Shown: piece by piece, positions 1 through 10,112 of the stretch
How the letters are laid out: every line of letters starts with the position of its first letter
Numbering within the stretch: the first letter of the stretch is position 1
NCBI GenBank assembly: GCA_021796055.1
Contig: JAJYOS010000055.1
Location: 1-14,447, forward strand
Reading direction: 5' to 3'
Source of the DNA: Bacteroidota bacterium
GTDB lineage: Bacteria; Bacteroidota; Kryptoniia; Kryptoniales; JAKASW01
Length of the DNA: 14,447 nt
Made by a program: the position numbers and the translations under genes
Notes under the pieces: model-generated
What the model was told of the DNA's origin: nothing
The model's database searches: none
Seen by the model: the letters and a program-made list of their open reading frames with translations, nothing else

Positions 1-2070
1 TTGCATTCGAAATTCTCGCGAACCCTTGTCACAGCGGCGCTCCCGTATGCCAACGGCCCGATTCACCTCGGTCACCTTGCCGGTGCCTACCTGCCGGCCG
101 ATATATATGTCCGCTATCTCCGCCTTAAGGGCGAAGACGTAATCTTCATCTGCGGTTCTGACGAACACGGCGTCCCGATCACGATAACTGCCGACAAGGA
201 AGGTGTAACACCCCAGCAGATCGTCGACCGCTATCATTCCATGAACAAGGACAGCTTCACGCAATTCGGGATGAGCTTCGACAACTATTCCCGGACCACT
301 CTGCCGATCCACCACCAAACCGGGCAGGAATTCTTCCTGGAGTTTTACCGCCAGAAGCTCCTCGTCGAAAAGAGCGAGAAGCAGCTCTATTGTGAGAAGG
401 ACAGGATGTTTCTGGCGGACCGGTACGTGGAAGGGACATGCCCGGTGTGCGGAAACACCGAAGCCCGCGGGGACCAATGCGAAAAGTGCGGGACATGGCT
501 TGAGCAGACACAGCTCATCGACCCGAAATGCAAAATATGCGGCACCACGCCCGTCGTCAGGGAAACGAAACACTGGTATTTTCCTCTCGGCAAGTTCCAG
601 AAGCAGCTGGAGGAATATGTCGACTCCAAGAAATGGAAGGAGAATGTCCGGAGCTACGTGGACAGCTGGTTGAAACAGGGGCTTGAGGACCGTGCTGTCA
701 CCCGCGACCTCCACTGGGGGATACCTGTTCCGCTCCAGGGTTACGAGAACAAAGTCCTTTATGTCTGGTTTGAAGCTGTGCTGGGATACATTTCTTCGAC
801 GAAGGAGCTCTCTCAGAAAAAGGGAGATCCGAATTTCTGGAAGAAATACTGGCAGAATGACGAAACCCGCTACATCGCCTTTATCGGCAAAGACAACATA
901 GTGTTTCATACGCTTATTTTTCCAGCAATGCTCATGGCCTGGAACGAAGGAGGAAAATCACGCTACGTGCTCCCGGATGCAGTTCCTGCGAACGAATTCC
1001 TGAACTTTGAGGGGAAAAAATTTTCGAAGAGCCGCAGCTGGGGAATAGACCTAAAGGATTTCATAGAAGTATTTCCGGCGGATGCGCTCCGCTACGCGCT
1101 CGCGTTGAACCTTCCCGAGTCCCGCGACTCCGATTTCTACTGGAAGGATTTTCAGGCGCGTGTCAACAATGAGCTCGCAGACACTCTCGGGAATTTCGTA
1201 AACCGCACATTGCAGTTCATACAAAGGTATTACGACGGGAAAATACCGGAGCGGGGCAAGCTGAGCGAACTCGACAAATGGGCTGCCGGCGAGATGAAAG
1301 AGGCTCCCGATAAGGTCGGGAAGCTTTTTGAAGCATTCAAATTTCGTGACGGCGTCGTTGAGGCTATGTCCCTGGCCCGTGCGGCGAACAAGTATTTCAA
1401 TGACTCCGAGCCGTGGAAATCTCGAAACGACAATCCCGTCCAGTGTGCGACCACGCTGAATATCTGTGCGCAGCTGGCACGATCGCTGGCAATTCTCCTC
1501 TCGCCGGTAATCCCTTTTGCGGCAGAGGAAATCTGGAAAATGCTCGCACTCGATGGTCTCGCTTCGACAGCTGCTTGGAACTCAGCCGCGGAAATGTCCG
1601 TCGAGGCGGGGAAGCAGATCGGGCATGTCAAGATACTTTTTACAAAGATAGAGGATACGACAATCGAAGAGCAGATCAATAAGACTACGAATACGATCGG
1701 GCCTGAGGTAAAGGCCGCGGTGCCATCTACGGCACCGATAAAGGCTCAAATCACCATAGATGATTTTCGAAAAGTTGATCTCCGTGTTGCCAGGATACTC
1801 AACTGTGAGAAGGTCCCGAAATCGGAGAAACTCTTGCGGATCGAAGTCCGGATCGGCGAAGAGAAGCGGCAGATTATCGCGGGAATATCCAAACATTACA
1901 AACCGGAAGATCTTGTCGGAAAAAATGTGATAGTCGTAGCCAACCTTGCCTCTGCCAAGCTAATGGGGCTCGAATCGAACGGGATGCTCCTTGCTGCGTC
2001 GACCGAAGACGGAAAGTTATCGATACTGACGACTGCGTCCGACATCGACAGCGGCAGCATCGTAAGATGA
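1..2070 (+). CDS. metG: methionyl-tRNA synthetase with C-terminal tRNA-binding domain
   Basis: Charges tRNA-Met with methionine in the cytoplasm using ATP. The class I signature HLGH is at residues 22-25 after the conserved ALPYANGP stretch, and the KMSKS loop appears as KFSKS at 340-344. The zinc-knuckle insertion has CPVC (147-150) and CEKC (160-163), plus a third CXXC (CKIC, 177-180) and a lone Cys131. This looks like a two-knuckle ancestor with a partly lost second site. An anticodon-binding helical domain follows, and residues about 584-689 form a Trbp111-type OB-fold tRNA-binding and dimerisation domain. The 689-residue length fits the long bacterial form. The reading frame is open from base 1, a TTG. 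Family N-termini begin close to this point, so TTG may be the real start, but the upstream ribosome-binding region is outside the window and the start is unproven. Confidence 0.96.
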   Translation: MHSKFSRTLVTAALPYANGPIHLGHLAGAYLPADIYVRYLRLKGEDVIFICGSDEHGVPITITADKEGVTPQQIVDRYHSMNKDSFTQFGMSFDNYSRTTLPIHHQTGQEFFLEFYRQKLLVEKSEKQLYCEKDRMFLADRYVEGTCPVCGNTEARGDQCEKCGTWLEQTQLIDPKCKICGTTPVVRETKHWYFPLGKFQKQLEEYVDSKKWKENVRSYVDSWLKQGLEDRAVTRDLHWGIPVPLQGYENKVLYVWFEAVLGYISSTKELSQKKGDPNFWKKYWQNDETRYIAFIGKDNIVFHTLIFPAMLMAWNEGGKSRYVLPDAVPANEFLNFEGKKFSKSRSWGIDLKDFIEVFPADALRYALALNLPESRDSDFYWKDFQARVNNELADTLGNFVNRTLQFIQRYYDGKIPERGKLSELDKWAAGEMKEAPDKVGKLFEAFKFRDGVVEAMSLARAANKYFNDSEPWKSRNDNPVQCATTLNICAQLARSLAILLSPVIPFAAEEIWKMLALDGLASTAAWNSAAEMSVEAGKQIGHVKILFTKIEDTTIEEQINKTTNTIGPEVKAAVPSTAPIKAQITIDDFRKVDLRVARILNCEKVPKSEKLLRIEVRIGEEKRQIIAGISKHYKPEDLVGKNVIVVANLASAKLMGLESNGMLLAASTEDGKLSILTTASDIDSGSIVR

Positions 2071-2078
2071 GCTGCCGC
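2051..2078 (+). terminator. hairpin spanning the metG stop codon, possible weak terminator
   Basis: GCGGCAGC at 2051-2058 is perfectly complementary to GCTGCCGC at 2071-2078. The 12-base loop contains the metG stop codon. The GC-rich 8-bp stem is followed by a loosely T-rich stretch (TTATCTTTGCGTT), which is not a clean T-run. It could be a weak intrinsic terminator or an mRNA 3' stabiliser between metG and the dehydrogenase 69 bases on. The pairing is seen directly; the function is inferred. Confidence 0.4.
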
Positions 2079-2139
2079 GCCTTATCTTTGCGTTCCTCCC
2101 GCCGGTTTCCGCACGCAGGCGACCGTTCAAGGGAATGAT

Positions 2140-3135
2140 ATGCGCCAACCCCGCCGACGTCCGAGAATCCTCGTAACAAGGAGAATACCTGAAAATGGGA
2201 TGGTGCTGCTCAGGGAGTATTTCCGCGTCGATGTGAATAAAGAGGAGCGAGACATCACCCAGCGCGAACTCCTCGAAAAGTTGGACGGCGCGTTCGGGGT
2301 GGTAGCCATGCTCGGCAACAAATTCGATCGGGGATTTATTTCGAAGCTTAAAACCGTGAGAGTGATTTCCGATTTCGCGGTCGGGTACAACAACGTTGAT
2401 GTCAAAGCCGCCACCGAAAAGGGAATAGTCGTGACCAATACCCCGGGGGTTCTAACCGACGCGACCGCGGACATGGCATTCGGCCTCTTGCTGGCTGCCG
2501 CAAGGAGGATCGCTGAAGGAGACCGGCTCGTGCGAGCAGGGGAGTTCAAGGGATGGACACCGCTGATGATGCTCGGTCACGAAGTGTCCGGCAAGACGAT
2601 CGGCATTATCGGTGCAGGGAGAATCGGAACCGGAGTAGCGACGCGGGCAAAGGGATTCGGAATGAAGATCGTTTATTACTCTCGCCGGGAGAATCCCGAT
2701 CTGGACAGTCTGGGTGCATCGCTCGTTACGCTGGAAGAATTGCTGAGGGAATCGGACTTTGTGAGCCTGAACGTTCCGTTGAACTCCGAGACCAGGGGCA
2801 TGATCGGCAGGCGGGAGATCGGCCTGATGAAGAAGTCGTGTATTCTTATCAATACGGCTCGTGGTGAAGTGATCGATGAACGGGCGCTGATCTCGGCGCT
2901 GAAAAAAACGAAAATCGCCGGCGCCGGGTTGGATGTTTATGTCGATGAGCCGAAAGTAAACCGCGAGTTTTTCAGGCTCGATAATGTTGTCCTCGCCCCG
3001 CACCTCGGGAGTGCTACGCTTGAAACCCGTGCCAGGATGTCGGAGCTGTCGGCATTGAACGCCATTGCCGTGTTGAAGGGCGAACGTCCGCCGGCAATTG
3101 TAAATCCTGAAGTGCTGGAGAAATCAGAAGTCTGA
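2140..3135 (+). CDS. D-2-hydroxyacid dehydrogenase, glyoxylate/hydroxypyruvate reductase type
   Basis: Predicted cytoplasmic oxidoreductase that reduces a 2-keto acid such as glyoxylate or hydroxypyruvate to the D-2-hydroxyacid. At 331 residues it has the usual length. The Rossmann glycine motif GAGRIG is at 158-163. The catalytic triad is Arg241 (in NTARG), Glu270 (in VDEP) and His288 (in APHLGSAT). The second beta strand of the nucleotide domain ends in YYSRR (179-183) where NAD enzymes usually carry an acidic residue, so NADPH preference is inferred. The ATG at 2140 has AAGGG six bases upstream. The gene lies 69 bases after metG on the same strand, with a hairpin between them. Its last 12 bases overlap the convergent NHL gene. 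Substrate cannot be fixed from sequence; a phosphoglycerate dehydrogenase role is unlikely because the regulatory C-terminal domain is absent. Confidence 0.9.
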   Translation: MRQPRRRPRILVTRRIPENGMVLLREYFRVDVNKEERDITQRELLEKLDGAFGVVAMLGNKFDRGFISKLKTVRVISDFAVGYNNVDVKAATEKGIVVTNTPGVLTDATADMAFGLLLAAARRIAEGDRLVRAGEFKGWTPLMMLGHEVSGKTIGIIGAGRIGTGVATRAKGFGMKIVYYSRRENPDLDSLGASLVTLEELLRESDFVSLNVPLNSETRGMIGRREIGLMKKSCILINTARGEVIDERALISALKKTKIAGAGLDVYVDEPKVNREFFRLDNVVLAPHLGSATLETRARMSELSALNAIAVLKGERPPAIVNPEVLEKSEV

Positions 3136-4098
3136 CCTGGCTATCACGACATTCTTGTCGGTCAGGATATATACTCTGTTGCCGCGGATCGAAACGTCGT
3201 TGAAGTGGCTTATCCTGGTTCCGAGAATATCATTCCCCGAAAACTTCGCTATGAGCGTCCCGTCAAGTTTGAAGAAGTAGAGAGTATCGGAATCGCAGAC
3301 TCCGAGCTTGTCTTCTCCGATGTCTATCCCGGTCGGATCGTGCAGTATTCCTGTGCCGATAGAACCGAGGTAATTCCCGAAATTGTCGTACGTCGCAACA
3401 CGCCCTTTGTCGGAAACGAACACATCGTCGTTTGGTCCGATGGCGACCTGGCGCGGCATGGTCAGTGTCCCCGCCCCTTCACCGTACCCGCCAAAAGATC
3501 GTTCGACCGTGGAAAACGTGTTCACTTTCATGACGCGTACATTCTCGTCGTCGCAGATAAAAAGGTCCCCGAGCCTCGAGACCGCCACGCCGGATGGGTA
3601 ACCGAATCGCTTTGAGTCGTCGTTCGACTGATTCGTAGAAAGCGTCGCAACGTTCGCCAGTGTCCGGTCGAATCGCTGGATCCTGTTGTTGTTATAATCG
3701 GCTACGTAAATCTCTACCCCGTTGGTCGCGCAAACATCGTACGGCATATCGAACTGGAAGTCTCCCCAGCCGTATCCGCCCACCTCCCCGGTCGAATCGC
3801 CTGAAGAGTTGAACCTGAGGAGAAGGTCGTCTCCGGTGTCCGCGACATACACCGTACCGGCGGGATCGACGCTGATCCCCTTAGGATCGTGAAAATTCCC
3901 GAAGCTGAATTGCATTACCAGGGACGGCAGCGGTTGAAAAGATGTCAGGGAAAACGAGAGGAAGAGGAATATCGTAACGGTGACTGCCCGGCGGAGTCCG
4001 CCTCCGGCGGTCGCAGTAGGGGAGTAATGGAATAATGTCCCTCCGACGAAGTGCGAGCGCTCAGTCGAAGAAGAATGGGAAGAATCTTTTCTTTTCAT
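3124..4098 (-). CDS. predicted exported NHL-repeat six-bladed beta-propeller protein
   Basis: A 324-residue protein of unknown function. Residues about 37-50 form a hydrophobic core after LRR (34-36), reading as a signal peptide or N-terminal anchor with an unusually long polar N-region. From about residue 62 to the end there are six NHL-like repeats of roughly 43 residues. Each has a pattern like P-x-G-(I/V)-(A/S)-(V/I) followed by a Y/F-V-(A/S)-D strand (for example VYVADTGDD, IYVADYNNN, VFVSDKGR). This predicts one closed propeller outside the cytoplasm, probably a binding scaffold. The open frame extends upstream to 4401, but that part is antisense-phase dinB sequence. ATG 4098 is the only good start after the dinB stop, although its Shine-Dalgarno is weak. 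It lies 53 bases after dinB on the same strand and overlaps the dehydrogenase tail by 12 bases. Confidence 0.8.
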   Translation of the reverse strand: MKRKDSSHSSSTERSHFVGGTLFHYSPTATAGGGLRRAVTVTIFLFLSFSLTSFQPLPSLVMQFSFGNFHDPKGISVDPAGTVYVADTGDDLLLRFNSSGDSTGEVGGYGWGDFQFDMPYDVCATNGVEIYVADYNNNRIQRFDRTLANVATLSTNQSNDDSKRFGYPSGVAVSRLGDLFICDDENVRVMKVNTFSTVERSFGGYGEGAGTLTMPRQVAIGPNDDVFVSDKGRVATYDNFGNYLGSIGTGILHDPTGIDIGEDKLGVCDSDTLYFFKLDGTLIAKFSGNDILGTRISHFNDVSIRGNRVYILTDKNVVIARSDF

Positions 4099-4115
4099 AT
4101 GGTGAAATATTCCGA

Positions 4116-4164
4116 CTCCATCCGAATCAATCAAGGGGATGGAGAGAATATTTATGCTCCATCC
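4116..4164 (-). repeat. three alternating complementary 8-mers between dinB and the NHL gene
   Basis: On the plus strand CTCCATCC occurs at 4116-4123 and 4157-4164, and its complement GGATGGAG at 4137-4144. In the minus-strand transcript the middle copy can pair either with the copy in the last codons of dinB (12-base loop holding the stop) or with the copy just before the NHL gene (13-base loop). The two perfect 8-bp stems exclude each other. Neither is followed by a T-run. This is suggestive of translation-dependent switching or mRNA processing between the genes, but function is unproven. Confidence 0.55.
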
Positions 4165-5486
4165 GCAGGGGAAGCGTGCAGGTTGAAACCTTGGTCGTGG
4201 CGGTCGTATGTTCGTTCGAGTTGTTCGACAATCCCGAAGTAAATGGAATGGTAGCCGAATTTCTTCCGAATCGTGTCGAGGCCGTGGAGCAGCTCCGCCT
4301 GACGTGCTCTGCCTGCAGCGAAAAGGTCGAGCTGCAGTCGTGATTCCAGTATGTTGGTAACGCCGATCCCGATGAGACGTACCTTCGTTCCTTCCAGCCA
4401 CAAGCTTCTGAACAGAGCGAGTCCATTGGAGGCGATGTCGAATTCGGAATTCGTGGGCTGGCTCAGAGTGTAGCTCTTCTGGTAAGTGACGAATCTGCGG
4501 CTGGTATCCGTGCCTGCTTTTTTGAACCCGAGGAGCGGCGCGCCGTCCGAATAACGCATTTTGACCGTGACGGTTGATGCTGCGTCGCCGTTCTTACGAA
4601 GCTCGCGGGCAATTTTCTCGGAGAGGTAGAAGAATACTGATGAGATGAACTCCTCGTCGTTTGAATCTTCTGCGAAAGTCGTGCTGCGCGATATCGATTT
4701 CGCGCCGTGTTCGTCGCCTTCGATCTCTCGCGGTCCCCTTCCATTTGCCGCTTCATAAAGATAGAAACCGATTGAGCCGAAGATATTCCTCAGCATGTGA
4801 ATATCTGCGCTTGCGAGTGCCCCGGCGGTGTATATCCCCAGGCTCTCAAGTGTCTCCGTCGTTCTCTTTCCGATTCCGGGAATTGCCGAAGCCGGAAGGG
4901 GAGCGAGAAAATCTTTTTCTTCGCCAAGCGGAACTACGAGAAGTCCGTCCGGCGGACCGGTCTCTTTTCTTGCTTCCATATTTGTTCGTGCGATCTTCTT
5001 GGAGTAGTCGGAGGCAATTTTGGCGCATATCCTGTTCGAAGCTACACCGATCGAGACGGTTATTCCCAGCTCATCGGAAACGGCGCGCTTTATGGAATTG
5101 GCGAGAGCTGCGAGGTCATAACCCCAGAAATGAAGACATCCGTTCACGTCGATGTATGCTTCATCAAGGCTGACCGGCAGAACGATCGGTGAGAAGTCAT
5201 GCAGGATTTGCATGAACCGTCTTGAATACTTTTCGTAGGCGTGGTAGCTCCCTTTCATAAAAGTTGCATGGGGAGCAAGTGAGTACGCCTTTGCAAGCGG
5301 CATTGCCGTCCTGACTCCGAGTTTCCTTGCTTCGTAGTTCGGGCATGCCACAACTCCGCGGCCGTGCGGGAGCCCTCCGACGATTACCGGTTTCCCGCGT
5401 AAGGCCGGGCAGATCGATTCCTCCACCGAGGCGAAGAATGCGTCGATGTCGATGTGCATGATAGTGGGATAACGGTCACTGTCCAT
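4152..5486 (-). CDS. dinB: DNA polymerase IV, Y-family translesion polymerase
   Basis: Low-fidelity translesion DNA polymerase, 444 residues. The palm metal ligands are Asp13 in HIDIDAFF and Asp108-Glu109 in SLDEAY. The conserved NRICAKIASD stretch is at 151-160, a helix-hairpin-helix PGIGKRT at 203-209, and a little-finger domain follows. QLDLF at 385-389 is a good sliding-clamp-binding motif; here it sits before a 55-residue tail, as in the longer Bacillus-type enzymes. Between ASDYSK and PDGLLVV there are about 15 extra, mostly charged residues (roughly 164-178) where most family members go straight on, a possible palm/thumb-linker insertion. The ATG at 5486 matches the usual N-terminus, though no strong Shine-Dalgarno precedes it. 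It follows lexA by 128 bases on the same strand with no clear terminator or separate LexA-like dyad, so co-transcription with lexA is inferred. Confidence 0.95.
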   Translation of the reverse strand: MDSDRYPTIMHIDIDAFFASVEESICPALRGKPVIVGGLPHGRGVVACPNYEARKLGVRTAMPLAKAYSLAPHATFMKGSYHAYEKYSRRFMQILHDFSPIVLPVSLDEAYIDVNGCLHFWGYDLAALANSIKRAVSDELGITVSIGVASNRICAKIASDYSKKIARTNMEARKETGPPDGLLVVPLGEEKDFLAPLPASAIPGIGKRTTETLESLGIYTAGALASADIHMLRNIFGSIGFYLYEAANGRGPREIEGDEHGAKSISRSTTFAEDSNDEEFISSVFFYLSEKIARELRKNGDAASTVTVKMRYSDGAPLLGFKKAGTDTSRRFVTYQKSYTLSQPTNSEFDIASNGLALFRSLWLEGTKVRLIGIGVTNILESRLQLDLFAAGRARQAELLHGLDTIRKKFGYHSIYFGIVEQLERTYDRHDQGFNLHASPADGA

Positions 5487-5501
5487 TTTCAGTCCAGGTG
5501 G

Positions 5502-5536
5502 TCAGAAGCCAGAAGTGAGATGAAAGAAGGAAAATG
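5502..5536. repeat. degenerate heptamer run in the lexA-dinB spacer
   Basis: Five consecutive 7-base units can be read in the 128-base spacer (5487-5614): TCAGAAG, CCAGAAG, TGAGATG, AAAGAAG, GAAAATG. They share an NNAGAAG-like core that decays rightward. It may be a decayed tandem repeat or simply purine-rich sequence. The rest of the spacer is AT-richer. I see no convincing terminator or second operator in it. Confidence 0.3.
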
Positions 5537-5614
5537 TAAAAAGACTGTACGATCCACGAATCCAATATTCTGTAATCCCATTATTCCAAGTCACCAGGAG
5601 TCAGTTTCCCATCT

Positions 5615-6247
5615 CTACCGAAGTTTCTTCACCGTGAGTTGATTGTCCAGCAGTCTCAGGACAGCCATCACTTTGCCTATTATTTTTACGGATGAAGAAT
5701 CGGAAACGATCGGCTCGAAGTCCCGATTCTCAGGCTCGAGGATCACGTGGTCGTCTTCCTGCCTGAACCTTTTTACCGTTGCAGTCTCATCATCGATGAG
5801 CGCGGCGACGATATCTCCCTGCTCGGCGGTCGACTGCTGCCTCACAAGGACGAGGTCGCCGTCGAGTATCCCTGCATCTTTCATACTCTGTCCCTCCACC
5901 ATAAGCAGAAAGTTGGCTTCGCCGCCCCGGACAAATGCCGGGTCGAGCACCACCGATTCGCCTGTGTTCTCGACTGCCAGTATGGGTTTCCCCGCAGTTA
6001 TCCGGCCGATTATAGGCACCGGCAACCCGAAGGCCGATTGAGTAAGCAGTATGCCCCGGCTTTTGGCGGCCTCCCTTTTTATAAAGCCCTTCTTCTCCAG
6101 CGCCCTGAGATGTCCCTCGACGCCGTGGCTGTATTTAGCTCCGATGTGGTCTGCAATTTCCCGGATCGTCGGAGGGTATCCCCACCGCCTGTGATGGCTT
6201 TTGATAAACTTGTAAACCTCCCCCTGGCGTTTTGTCAGGTCGTTCAT
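5615..6247 (-). CDS. lexA: LexA repressor, self-cleaving SOS regulator
   Basis: Transcriptional repressor of DNA-damage genes that cleaves itself when RecA filaments form. At 210 residues it has the family length. Residues 1-65 form the winged helix-turn-helix (TKRQGEVYKFI, then YPPTIREIAD). The scissile Ala85-Gly86 bond sits in RITAGKP, and the serine-lysine protease dyad is Ser121 (VEGQSMKD) and Lys159 (TATVKRF). All parts needed for autocleavage are present. The ATG at 6247 is preceded by GAGGA (6255-6259, minus strand) at seven bases, a good ribosome-binding site. It is divergent from the rodZ-like gene and upstream of dinB and the NHL gene on the same strand. The promoter carries a 16-bp dyad over the expected start of transcription, so autorepression is likely. 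Confidence 0.96.
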   Translation of the reverse strand: MNDLTKRQGEVYKFIKSHHRRWGYPPTIREIADHIGAKYSHGVEGHLRALEKKGFIKREAAKSRGILLTQSAFGLPVPIIGRITAGKPILAVENTGESVVLDPAFVRGGEANFLLMVEGQSMKDAGILDGDLVLVRQQSTAEQGDIVAALIDDETATVKRFRQEDDHVILEPENRDFEPIVSDSSSVKIIGKVMAVLRLLDNQLTVKKLR

Positions 6248-6265
6248 GTGTTTGTCCTCGCTATA

Positions 6266-6281
6266 GTAGACATAATTCTAC
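6266..6281 (-). promoter_or_regulatory. candidate LexA operator (16-bp dyad)
   Basis: The plus strand reads GTAGACATAATTCTAC, an inverted repeat of GTAGA and TCTAC arms separated by six bases. It lies 19-34 bases before the lexA ATG and directly downstream of the -10 box, covering the predicted transcription start, where an autoregulatory repressor site belongs. It matches neither the enterobacterial CTGT-N8-ACAG nor the Gram-positive GAAC-N4-GTTC box. The dyad is seen; binding by LexA is inferred. Confidence 0.5.
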
Positions 6282-6283
6282 CT

Positions 6284-6312
6284 AATATCCTCAAGCTTAG
6301 AATCAATGTCAA
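6284..6312 (-). promoter_or_regulatory. lexA promoter (-35 TTGACA, -10 GATATT)
   Basis: Read on the minus strand, a perfect TTGACA at 6312-6307 is followed by a 17-base spacer and GATATT at 6289-6284 (four of six matches to TATAAT). Transcription should start near 6276-6278, giving a leader of about 30 bases that holds the Shine-Dalgarno. This is a housekeeping sigma-70-type layout. It is not the TTTG/TAnnTTTG promoter of Bacteroidia. Confidence 0.6.
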
Positions 6313-6374
6313 GTACTCCACTCAATACCTGTTGATACAAGGCCTGGGCGTCAGATTCATGTCCGTTTGAATCG

Positions 6375-6403
6375 TTGTTATAGTTGTTCAGGTTAATTAG
6401 ATT
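6375..6403 (+). promoter_or_regulatory. possible promoter of the rodZ-ligA operon
   Basis: TTGTTA (6375-6380), a 17-base spacer and TAGATT (6398-6403) each match four of six sigma-70 consensus bases. The unit ends 28 bases before the rodZ-like ATG. It lies in the divergent lexA intergenic region, so it is plausibly positioned, but the match is modest. The candidate operator is about 94 bases away, too far to judge cross-control. Confidence 0.3.
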
Positions 6404-6431
6404 CAGAACGTCACAACAAAAACAGCGGCAA

Positions 6432-9740
<3,309 letters not shown>

Positions 9741-9744
<4 letters not shown>

Positions 9745-10076
9745 AGAAGAAAACATTCGAAACGGAGGTCCACAAGGGACACACCCTTCTTAGGCTGAAT
9801 ATTGAGAAGCTTGATACTCAGGTTTCTCCTCAGCTGAAGGCGGAGTTCCTTGTCATCTGCAGAGCTCCACTCAGGAAGCTTGTCGTCGACATGAGTTCGG
9901 TGAAGTCGTGCGATTCATCCGGGCTCAGTGCGCTGCTCGTCGCGGAGAGAATGATGCGCGAACTGAAGGGTGAGGTCCATATTGTGGCTCCCAACCCGGA
10001 TGTCCGCAACCTCTTGAGGATCACACAGCTCGAAAAAGTCTTCGCTATTCACCTCTCACCGGAGGAGTTGAGTTGA
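9741..10076 (+). CDS. single-domain STAS protein, anti-sigma-factor-antagonist type
   Basis: A 111-residue STAS domain like SpoIIAA/RsbV, cytoplasmic. The KLVVDMSSVKSCDSSGLSAL segment (46-65) holds the family signature strand and DSSG turn. Ser59, the first serine after Asp58, aligns with the serine phosphorylated by partner kinases in SpoIIAA. Such proteins release a sigma factor or another effector when unphosphorylated; no kinase, phosphatase or sigma gene is in the window, so its partner is unknown. The ATG at 9741 forms an ATGA overlap with the preceding gene's stop. The open frame can be extended further upstream, but that sequence is a different phase of the preceding gene. The protein could instead have a structural or transport-related STAS role. 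Confidence 0.85.
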
Positions 10077-10103
10077 GGATCCGCCGGACTACAAGCACCT
10101 TCC

Positions 10104-10107
10104 GGAG
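10104..10107 (+). promoter_or_regulatory. ribosome-binding site deciding the TTG start of the symporter
   Basis: GGAG lies five bases before TTG 10113. No ATG or GTG competes before the first membrane segment, so this site supports a TTG start. Confidence 0.65.
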
Positions 10108-10112
10108 CTGAC

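Noticed and set aside
2452..3003. A 183-codon antisense frame within the dehydrogenase gene
   Set aside because: It is a shadow of a gene with its full catalytic triad; the product has no recognisable motif and no ribosome-binding context.
4099..4401. Upstream extension of the NHL frame by 101 codons
   Set aside because: This part overlaps the dinB 3' coding sequence in another frame and its product is compositionally odd. The exported propeller makes sense from ATG 4098.
5487..5614. A second LexA operator upstream of dinB
   Set aside because: I looked for GTAGA-N6-TCTAC, CTGT-N8-ACAG and GAAC-N4-GTTC and found only isolated half-sites (a CTGTAC and a TCTAC), no dyad.
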